A stretch of DNA of 64,000 nt. Source: Diadema setosum (lineage: Eukaryota; Echinodermata; Echinoidea; Diadematoida; Diadematidae). Positions within the stretch are counted from its first letter, which is position 1; each line of letters opens with the position of its first letter. The notes beneath the pieces were generated by a model, which saw nothing but the letters and a program-made list of their open reading frames with translations, ran no database searches and had not been told where the DNA came from. The stretch spans positions 14,817,885 through 14,881,884 of the forward strand of contig NC_092705.1 of NCBI RefSeq assembly GCF_964275005.1, given 5' to 3'. The position numbers and the translations under genes were made by a program. Below, in pieces: positions 21,261 through 31,600 of this stretch.

Positions 21261-21605
21261 ATGCACGTTGATTGGACACGACGTGTGAGGCAGGCAACAC
21301 CATTATGTCATACTAATATGTAATCCCCATTCCAACTGCTTCGGGTCACAAAACCTTCCGTATCGCTGCGTGACTTATTTATGAACCCTCCATTATGTTT
21401 TGGTTGGTTTTGTTCAATGTTAAATGCATGGATTTCCTTTCGAAAAGAACGTGATAACCGAAATGGAATCTAGAAACGTATATTCCAGTCATATCACACT
21501 ATATTTTCTAATCCTGACTGACCATAGAAACCTAAATGGCATCAAAACGCTTGACCTGGCGAGGAAGCGAATAGAATCTAAAGCACAAAATGGTTAGTCA
21601 TCGGA

Positions 21606-21638
21606 TATATATATATATATATATATATACACGTATAT

Positions 21639-21711
<73 letters not shown>

Positions 21712-21727
21712 CACGTATATATATATT
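21606..21727. repeat. (TA)n array
   Basis: About 120 bp of TA with occasional CG or CA steps (ACACGTATATAT at both edges). Confidence 0.95.
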
Positions 21728-22139
21728 ACATAATCAACGTGTGTATCAACGGAACATAAAACCACGTTGTAAATGTCACTCATTTCCAGTACAGTAGTTG
21801 CCTATTTGTATTCACAAATCTGTCGTAAACCTTATCAAAGCCGAATATGAAGTAAATTGTAGCTTACATTGTATTTATGGTAGTCATTTTTATTGAGGTC
21901 ACTGTATGAAAAACATGAGATGAGAACATGACGTACGTGATATGCATGAAAAGTAACATGTTCATTTAGTATGATACTACAGTGTAGGACTTTAAAGACG
22001 AGTATCAAGGGGAATATGCTATGTGGGTGCTGTGCACGTTTCATGTACTGGCCTTTCTGAATGGTTATTTACTCAGTATGAGAGAGATTTTTCTCCTCAC
22101 ACCGCACCTACTCATTATAAATTCGTTCTGGTTCCATAG

Positions 22140-22190
22140 CAGTGGCGCCCCTTCTTTACGGAATTACTGGATCCGCCCCTGTATAGAACA
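22140..22190 (-). repeat. GGGGCGGATCC-type element end
   Basis: GGCGCCCCTTCTTTACGGAA then TTACTGGATCCGCCCCTG is the reverse complement of the 26509 end. Only this end is recognisable. Confidence 0.5.
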
Positions 22191-22509
22191 CGTAGCAATA
22201 AGTACATTCAGTCCCGTTGCAATACAATATTTCATCTGTACCATTGTCTGCTCAATGCCCGGAAGGTCGTCCCGTTATTTCCCTTATCAAGCAGAGTTTC
22301 GATTACAGTCTCTCTCAAGCGGCTCGACGCCCGGGCCCCCTCCATGTAAATAAAGATTATACCATGGACCTGAACGGTGATATACATGCATAAAATGTGC
22401 AGAGTGGACAAGAACTCTTCATGCAGCGTTTAATTTCGTTCGAGCTGTGAGTACTTAACACTTGCATAACTGGTAAATGAGAACGCTATTGTAGCCAAGC
22501 GGGGTTGAA

Positions 22510-22550
22510 GTTCCATTCATGGAGCTCTGTTAGTAGCTCCATGTTCCATT
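22510..22550 (+). mobile_element. 25 bp palindromic insertion, copy 1, with 8 bp duplication
   Basis: GTTCCATT (22510-22517) and GTTCCATT (22543-22550) flank CATGGAGCT-CTGTTAGT-AGCTCCAT, a 9 bp stem counting the shared G, with an 8 nt loop. The 25 bp insert is identical to that at 42887-42911. Confidence 0.7.
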
Positions 22551-22984
22551 TATGTATTTCATGGAGCGTGTGCAGTCGGTTGTGCTTGCGATACTCAATA
22601 CAGACCAGTTTTAGTGTATATGCACATGTCCGCGGTCTGTATACGGTGTATGACCATAGAGCTAGTATAGCTTCGTGGTATGACACGAGTCTTTCTTCAT
22701 GCGCTCAGTTGATTTTTCTCACGTTTTCTCACGCTCATAGATTTCAGATATCGGAAAAGAACAAGGTGCACTTTGATTTAGTTATTATAGTATCATAGTG
22801 GTATATAACCTAGACAGAAAGATCCGTCTGTTCGGAGGAGTCTTTTATTTTTATGATGTTGTCGCTCTCGAGGGGATCCGTGAAGCCAGACGCAGTCTCA
22901 GCGGAACATATCCCCGACGACCAGATACAGACCGATCTTTCGGTCAACGTGACCTAGATACGTAAAGTCGTGACCATCATAATT

Positions 22985-23345
22985 AAAGGGCTCCTATATA
23001 GCTTTGGTTGAGACCTAACTTCAGGTTTGTAACATTTTTGGGTGAGATAATGAGAAACCTCTTATGGAATATGAAATAGCATGTAATTCCAAGAGGAATT
23101 CAACGTTTATTTGATGAAAATTGGTTGTGAATGGCCGAGATACCCGAAACAGAGCAATACAAATAAAATGTGGGACCCATATTTTATTACGATCGCTTTG
23201 TTTTACTTTGTTTTTGGATATCTCAGACATTCCAAAACCGATTTTCATCAAATAATAAACTTTAACTTCCTCTTAGAATGGCATGCTCTGTACCATTTCA
23301 TAAGTGGTTTCTTGGTATCTCGCAAAAAATTAAAAGCCAAATCCT
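22985..23345 (+). mobile_element. Foldback element, copy A
   Basis: Inner arms ATTTGATGAAAATTGGTTGT then GAATGGCCGAGATA (from 23110) and GGATATCTCAGACATTCCAA then AACCGATTTTCATCAAAT (to about 23252) pair around a short loop. Outer parts also match 39205-39535 in reverse (GACCTAACTTCAGGTTTGTA against CCTGAAGTTAGGTC). Confidence 0.7.
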
Positions 23346-23399
23346 CAGCTACACCAATATTGTACCATCCCCCTATTCAATTGTCATGAGGGGTATCAC

Positions 23400-25428
23400 C
23401 TGCGAAAGTAGGTCTATCTATCAGTAGAACATCTACTGTATACTTACAGTACACGCCTAGTCGTCACAACTTTGGGGTCTTGAGACCAATACTGAGTATT
23501 GATTGGGAGAAGGTTTACCATCTGTCACATTATCTAGTATACCTTTACTATAGTGTCAGCCAACGGCGTAAATCCATACTGAGGAGTGGGGGGGGGGGGG
23601 GATGGTCACCATCACCACGATTACAAGCCCATCAACCGGACCGGCGCAGCTTTAGGTTTTTTTTTTTTTTTTTTTTTTTGGGGGGGGGGGAGAAGCTTTA
23701 TGCCCCCCTCCCCCCCCCCCCCCCCACACACACACACTTTACAGGGATCGGATGCCCCACTCTTTTGCATGAAATATAAAGTGGGAGAAAAGTGGCAGCA
23801 ACAACATAAAGACTTTTTGTTCTTGTTGCTTTATTTTTTTTTTTTTTTGCTTGTCAGACAACTTTCGGCGGAAAATCAGGCCTTAAAAGTATGAAAATTT
23901 TTTTTTTTTGGAAATATTGTTTTCTTTTCTTTTAAAAAAACAATAAGAAAATGAAATATTCACAATATATTATTGAATGACAAAATCGTGGTATTTCAGC
24001 TCTTGCTGTGCGACATCACTGTGAAGGCGTACTAAATAATGGGGCTTATCATCGGCGTAGACAGGATTTGATCTTAGGAGGAGCGGTTATGTGAGGGAAC
24101 GAATCAAGCGAGGGGGGAGGGTATGGTAGGGGGTTTTCCCCCTCCTACGGTGAAATGTCTTTGCGTTGAAAATTTTGACATTTTTCTGTCCAAAAACTGC
24201 CGTTTGTAGCTATATTCTTCGATTTGGAAATTAAGGGGGGGCACACCAGGCGCAACTGCTGTCAATCACTGGTAGCAACATTAGGAGAATGGAATAATGA
24301 TTAAATGCGAGCGAGCGAAGCGACGTCTATGTCAAAAATGTACAAAGTTTATCCCTTATCCTGTATAGCGGACCTTTTGCATGTTCATGATTGCAATACA
24401 ACGATCTGGTGCATAGTTCTGGCGATATTTGGACAATTTTCCATTAAGAAAGTTGGAGATTTGTCCTCATCTCGGGAATTGCCTGGGGGATAAATGATTT
24501 GTCTGTCTAAACACTTCCTTTGGGGCGGGGCAAATGCCCCTTTGCCCCCCATAGATTCGACGTCCCTGATCTTCCCTTGGTATGCCCATAGATGTATCCT
24601 GACTGAGTCATCAGTCACTGTCGTTTCTCAGGAATGATTCAGGAAATGGAGGGGATTCAATTATGGCGATAAAGTTGTTGTTATTGTTTGTTTGTATGTT
24701 TTCGTACATATTTTGCGGATCGTCCCCAGTTACTCGCGTCATAGCATGTTTACATGTAGACCTATACTATTTGACGTTGTCAACGCCTGAGCCATACCTT
24801 ACAGTGTATGTCGATGTTACTTTCTTCGCGAGCGAGCGAAGCGAGCGAGCGCTTGAGAAATTTTTTACATTTTCCTACAAGATAGAATACTGTTCAGCTC
24901 TGTTACCTGTCTGAAGGCCGGCGTACAAACGTCATGCAATATGCCAAAATTGATAACAATCACATTTCTGCTTCCTCCATTTTTCCCCTCAAAATTCAGG
25001 GGGGGGGGGGGGATGATTGTACAGGCCATCCCCCCTCCTCCATTTCAGGGGGGATATATCCCCCCCCCCATCCCCCCCCCCCCCCGGATTTACGCCCATG
25101 GTGTCAGCGCGTTCGCACATAGCCTTTTGCCAAGGCCCTATTGCTGTATGGAGGTGAGTAATCTAATGGGGGCGAACGGAGCGATCCCACTCAGTTGGAC
25201 TCACTTCGCTCGCCCGTTTATAGCTATCATACAGCTATAGGCCTTGTCAAAAGGCTAGTTCGCCCAAGGCTCTGTGCAATATTGCGCAAGCAAACCGTCA
25301 CTCCCCCACTCCACCTTCAGGCTTTCAGACAAACAAAGCTTGCTGCGCAGGCACATTTATTATGCTTTATGTCACAGCGAGTCTCGGTATTGTCTTCACA
25401 TTTCATAGTGTTCCACTCTATCGACTAG
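23400..25428. other. Noncoding region before gene 2, G/C homopolymers and GCGAGCGAAGC words
   Basis: Long G, C and T runs (23588-23720, 25000-25085) and GCGAGCGAGCGAAGCG-type words (24308, 24828) recur. These are repeat debris. The promoter of gene 2 should lie here or in a further upstream exon, but no element is convincing. Confidence 0.4.
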
Positions 25429-25461
25429 GTGTAGCTGGGAAGCTCGGACGCCATAACAACA

Positions 25462-25621
25462 ATGGCAACACCCGCTCCCGATCCCCTTGTGGTGATAGTC
25501 GGCGCCGGTATGGCCGGGCTGGCGGCTGCAGTCGAGTTGACCAGATCGAGAACATGCAAGGTGATTGTTTTGGAGGCAATGGACAGTCCAGGGGGACGAA
25601 TACAGACCATCAAGGGATTCG
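25462..25621 (+). CDS. Polyamine oxidase 2, coding exon 1
   Basis: The ATG at 25462 lies in ACAACAATGG, a good eukaryotic start context. The exon encodes MATPAPDPLVVIVGAGMAG and ends GGATTCG before GTGAGT in phase 1. An acceptor-like CTATCGACTAG at 25418-25428 suggests a spliced 5' leader. Confidence 0.92.
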
Positions 25622-28600
25622 GTGAGTAGTTTATGATCCCCCGGAAAAAAAAAAAAAGAAAATCGTCCGAATCACAAAACACTAGTTAATAAGGAATTGC
25701 AACGCTATTGCGCAATGTTAGTCCTATGGAGGGTCTGACATTATTTACGGTGTTCTCTGTACTAAAAAAACGCGAAACGGGGCGGATGAGAAAGAGATCC
25801 ACCTTAAAACCTATGAACTTGATATCTGGAATACAAAGAAATAAGACAATAACTGATAGCTCCAACGGTAGTAACGATGCCCTTCCCGAGTTCGTCATCC
25901 TCAGCCCTGTGTCCATCATTGTACTCATTATAGGGCTCGACATTAGCGGTGGCCCGGGGCCAAATAAAAGTTGATGTCGGGACACCAAATTTTCAAAAAG
26001 GTTATCTTTTGATGGCCCGATCGGGCGACTAAGATTCAAAATGGGCTGATATGTTTCCTGTTATTTTATACCGATACAGAGAAAGTGAGTGTCCAGCCCT
26101 GATATTATCTATATCTTCTTTTTATGTAATCTATTATATATATTTTATTATGTATACATGCATCTTCGTTATAATAAATTATATACATCTTCTTTTGGTG
26201 AATATCAGTAAAGATTTTAAAGAAAGTATAAATTGTAAGTACAAAATCTCTATGAGTATAAGAAGGAAATTCTTTATACATCGTTTCTCCCGTCTATGCG
26301 GTAATTTATATGTAATTGTCGTGTCCTATATATGTATACTAATTTCCATCTTTGTAGGTGAACGTGTCGTGGAGCTTGGGGCAAACTGGCTACATGGAAC
26401 GAGAGGAAATCCTTTATATAAACTCGCCAAGAAACACAAATTACTATCGGTAAGCAACATTATAGAAAGGACAGGTCGGGAGTATGGAACATGCACAGGC
26501 TATTATACAGGGGCGGATCCATGAATTCCGTAAGGAGGGTGGGGCGCGCGCAAGAGATACTTCTGGTGCACCTACTGGTTTAATCAGCTGACAAGGAAAA
26601 AAAAAAGGCTTCAGCGCAATTTTCTGGTGCCACTGTACAATCGAAAATTAGTGGGGTAGGGGCGCACTCACCCCTTTCATTTTTTCTTTGTTTTATTTCT
26701 TTTACTCTAGGGAAAATTACAGGTGCGCGCCCGGTGAGCCCCTGGGTCCGACAATGCTATACCCCATGATTTTGTTCTCCATATATGCGGAAGGTTATCG
26801 TCGTCATGAAAGAATGAAGATGATGATGATGATAATCTTGATATCAATGATATGAAAATGTATAGCATCTTATACTACAAAATGTTACAAGTAGACGTTT
26901 AAGTGCATTAGCCCACGCACTTACCACCGAGTGTGGATTACTGTTTGTGACACGCTTATTATGATTACCATTATTCCAAGTAAGTCCACACTCGTTCAGA
27001 ACAAGATTGACAGCTTCGGACGACTATCTTTCATCCTGCTATACATTGTTTTCGTCTTTTAACGTTTTTCCATTTTCACTTCTCATATCCATGCAACCCG
27101 TCTTCTAGGTTGTTATTGTTAGGGATCAAGAAGATCTTCAGTCTAAGCCTCTCACGAATGCTTTACAATTCCAGTCATCGTTATTTACATGATAATTATT
27201 GTGTAACATAATTCAATCTATTTCGCTAGAGGAGACTTCGCCACGACTGCTTCGAATCGTGCGACTTTGAAGACCAAAAGTTGGTCGCTGTCTCCGGTAG
27301 GTCGCCAATAAGTCTCCGCGCTGAAGTCGAGGAGACATCTCGCAGACCTCGCGAATAAAAGTAGTCCCAGCGACATGGTCGCTACTAGAAGGAGACATCG
27401 TGGATACGTCGTGGAGACGTCTCTGCGACCGGCTGGAGACTTGAAGAGGGTCTCCGAAAACTCCCGGAGACTCGACTATATTCCAGGAGACGTCGCGATG
27501 ACGCCTCTGCGACCACTCCAGAGAGACTCGAGTCACTACCAGGTCGTCAACTAGTCTCCAGCCCAATGAGATACCCACTTTTATAAGTTAAATTCCTTTG
27601 ATACACTCAACACGCATGCGCTCGCCGTTCACGTGCATGGATTAGTTGCATGGATTGTTACCATACTCCCTCCGCGCATGAACGCATGCATGGATTGTTA
27701 AGGCCCGGTCTCACTACCCAAAAGTCGCGTAAACACATGAATCACGTAAGAAATTCGAGCCTTCCACGATACATGCGCGATTTGCGCATTACATAGTGTA
27801 TTTCATGAGTTTGTCTGACGTGGAACCTTCGTATAATTATCGGCCGATGTGCGCCGGATCGCGTTTTTTTTTTAAAGACGGCACAGATTGGGGCATGGCG
27901 CGTGTTAACCCTATGGGAAAAACGTTGGGTTAGGGTTTATGGTTAGGGTTAGGGTTAGGGTTAGGGTTTGATGGTTAGGGTTAGGATTAGGATTAGGGTT
28001 AGGTTTAGGGATAGGGTTCCCAATCTGTGCCGTCTAAAAAAAACACGCCGCCGGGGAGGCGCTTTACGCGATTCCAGGTTTTGAGCAGCTCAAAACTCGG
28101 CTTCGCGTAAAAGTTTATGCAGTATTGCGCTGTTTTACGTAATTTTTGCGTAGTTCTTACGCGAACAATGCACGAAATATGCGTGGAATATCAGTGATTG
28201 TTCGCGAAAATGTTTCGCGAATCATGCGCGATTCATACTCAGTTCATAGAATGCACAGATTATGCGTGGTTTTCCGTGGACCTCAGTCGTCGCGCACAAC
28301 CACGTATTCGCCCTGTTTGGGGCCTTGGCGTGCCTGTGCGCTGGAAGTGCGTGGTTTGTAAGTTATTTTTGCGTGATCTTTCCGTAATTCTTGCACAATT
28401 CGTCGGTGATTTTCATCGCGTAAATCAGCGAAAATTCTCGACGGACAAGCACGCACAACCAAATTTCTTGCGTGATTCATGCGTTTACGCGACTTTTGGG
28501 CAGTGTGACCGGGCATTATGGAAATCTGTCCGGAGGAGGTTTTCGGTGTGTGTCTGTTAAGACGGTACTCTCGCTTTCCCCTGCGGTTTTATTTCCTGAT

Positions 28601-31600
28601 GCGAGGAGTTTTGTTCTCCGGACATTGTCCCAACGTTGTCGGGGTAAGGCCTGTTCAAGTAAGGTTTTATTACTAACATCACCTGTTAGATAATCGATGA
28701 TCTCCACTATCAACCTTGCGCTCAATACAGGTGTATTTACCAAAATCCTTTATAAATGTAAATAACCACGCTTCAACCGAAAGCTAAAATTTTGATCGTG
28801 CACGTTACTCGTCGACAGGCGAGCCGAGAATTCTTTAATGAGTCGAGGATAATGTATATATAGACGCTAGCAGAAGCAAGCATGGGCATCAACGGAGATC
28901 GGTGGCGCCGCGTTGGTGGGATGATAACACCATCTACTTCACAAGCAACCTACTCCAGCCGTGCAAATGAATGAATGAATGAATAAATAAATAGATTTAT
29001 AAATGAATGAATGAATGAATGAATAAATGAATAAATAAATAAATAATGCAAAACGAACAACTATTTAAGAAATAAAAAAAAATAATAAATCTTACAAGAC
29101 GTTTAGCCCAAAGGCTCCGACCAAAAAGAAAAGAAAAAAAAAAAACCAAACAAACCCTTTTACTAATGGACATTTTAAAACAAACTTTCATATTCTCAGT
29201 ACCATTGCACAAAATATCAGATCAGATAAGTTGTAGAAAACAGAAATATTTTGATAAGAAATTAATTCTTGCAATTACCCTCAATTTCTTTTTTCAATTA
29301 TATCCCATAATAAATCCGCCTGATTTCGATGAGCCGCTTAACATAATACTTGTTAACTTGCGTACCGAGTATTATGCAGCACCCTTCATTTTATTGTGCA
29401 ATCTCTTTTTCTTGCTGATAAAAATAGATATGATAATACTCTTTGTGCCACATCTTTCTTGGATATCTGTTTTCTTTTAAACAAAGGTATATTTGTATAC
29501 TTCCTGGGTTACCCTTGGTTAGTGAGTATAGTTGAAAGAATCAAACGTTTTCGAGAGATACATTACTGTGTGCTCTGGGTCTCAGTTCAGTATTTTATGG
29601 GTTACAATTAGTTGTTTTCTGAGTTCAAAGTCCTGTTAACAAGGACGCGATAAATTTCCTATCGTTACACTCTTTACCTACAGTCATTTACATACCTAAA
29701 ATAGAACGTTTACGTGAGGCGTGAGTCGAATGTACGTATTTGTCTCGTCTGTTTACTAGCTCCTGGATTCTCGGAGCCAAGTAGGCCTAATATAGCTCAC
29801 CACAAAATATGCGTTCAAAGAATAGCACCCTGAATGATCCTCCTGGCAATTCTTAGTCCAAATATTTATTCACAAAGATGCGACGATGTTAAAATGCTTT
29901 CATTACTTTTACAGTGCGAGTGTAGGTTTTCTGCCGGATGTGTGTGTGTGTGTGGGGGGGGGGGGGCATGTGACGGTCCACGTCTGCATTCTTTTATTAC
30001 AGTTGTAGCTTGAACGAATGATGTTGACTGCCTCCAAAACCCAAATGTAAGTGTGGATTGAGTGAAAGCAGCAATATCATTTGAACACATAAGTGAAAGT
30101 TGTGGAAAATTAGGCAATCGATTCAGAAGCTATGAATTTTGGGAGTTTTAGTGCCGTCATCGCTAGACAAGAAGACTTTAACACTTCATAACGTCATTCT
30201 GGACTACAGTGTAAAGAAAACATAAAGATACTTCCACAAAATTTGATTTTTTTCATGGAAAGTGCATCTGACATCTCATTGTTATGTTAAGGGTAGTAAT
30301 ATTAGTCTCCCTGCTTTCTAAAAGAGTGCCATTTCATTGTGCTGGCTAAATGTGAAAATATGTTGAATTTTCTTTATATTATTTCCTTTGTATTGTTGTC
30401 CAGAATGACGCCATGAACTGTAGAAGGCTCTTTATCCATTGATGACGACACCAAAACTTCATAACTTTTTAAAAGATTGTCCGATTTTCCTCAAACGTGC
30501 ACTGATGTGTTCTACTACATTGATTGGTGAGCTGGTTTCTCTTAGTTCATTACATTTATGATATTGGGTTTCGGTTTACTTTTACTTTACAGCAGGATAA
30601 GGTTCCTCGCGCCCTCAACGACGACAGTGCCAGCTGGTACCGTTATGATGATAACGGTAACGACCATTATCAAACCGAAGATGGGGAAAGCATCGATCCC
30701 AAAGTGGTCCGGAATGTCAAGAGGATGTACGCCGAGGTACAGGAAGAGTTTGACAGCGTCGACCCGGAAGCCTTGGACCCAGGGGAAAGCTTTCGGGATG
30801 TCATGCTGCGGGGATTCACGCAGAGACTGGAGAAAATAGAGGTACATTCCAAGAAACTCCTGGACCAGTACTGGGCTGTTTTTGAATTCTGCTGCCGGAT
30901 GGAATGTATGGACCTCGGCTCCTACGATCTCCACGAAGTGCAGTTTCGTAGCGCACTGCAGTACGAGGAACTGGAAGGCTTCTACTACACCACCTTGGGA
31001 GAGGAGGGTTACCAAGGAGTTATTTCCAAGCTTCTTGAAGACATCCCCGAATCGAGTATCCTCTATAACACTCCTGTTGCTAGGATACAATACCAGACAT
31101 GTGGTGATGACGGCAGAGAATCAGTGGTTGTGCATGCGGAAGACGGAAGAACGTTCGAATGTAGTTACGTCATAGTGACATCTTCTGTGGGGTTCTTGAA
31201 AGAAAATCTTGGAACTTTTTTTGACCCTCCCCTACCTAAAGATAAGCTACAAGTGTTGAGGTCATTACCTTATGGTACGGTCAACAAGATTTTCCTCAAG
31301 TAAGTTTACAACAAAAATTCTTTATATCTCTCTCTAGTGCTAAATTCCAGTTTGTTTGTTTGTTTGTTTGTTTTGTGGGTTTTTTGTTTTGTTTTTGTTT
31401 TTTGGTGAAGTAAGTCCCACGTAACGATGGATATTCAACTCCTTGCTAAGTTTCTTATCTCTACCAAAGTAGATAGTTTTGGTTAGAAAACAGAAATAAA
31501 AAGGATGAAATCAATAAAAAGTAAAGTGCCTGTATGTCTCAGATAGGGATATACTTCCTTAGGTTTAAAATTATCCAAATGAAGGAAAATTTGGCAAAAG

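Noticed and set aside
20913-21303. Several isoleucine/tyrosine-rich frames on both strands
   Set aside because: They are translations of the (TA)n array and have no coding character.
27926-28017. Chromosome end or fusion point
   Set aside because: The TTAGGG tract is short, degenerate and bounded by transposon-like inverted repeats, inside an intron.
30587-31090. 167-codon minus-strand frame
   Set aside because: Shadow of exon 3 of gene 2 on the opposite strand.
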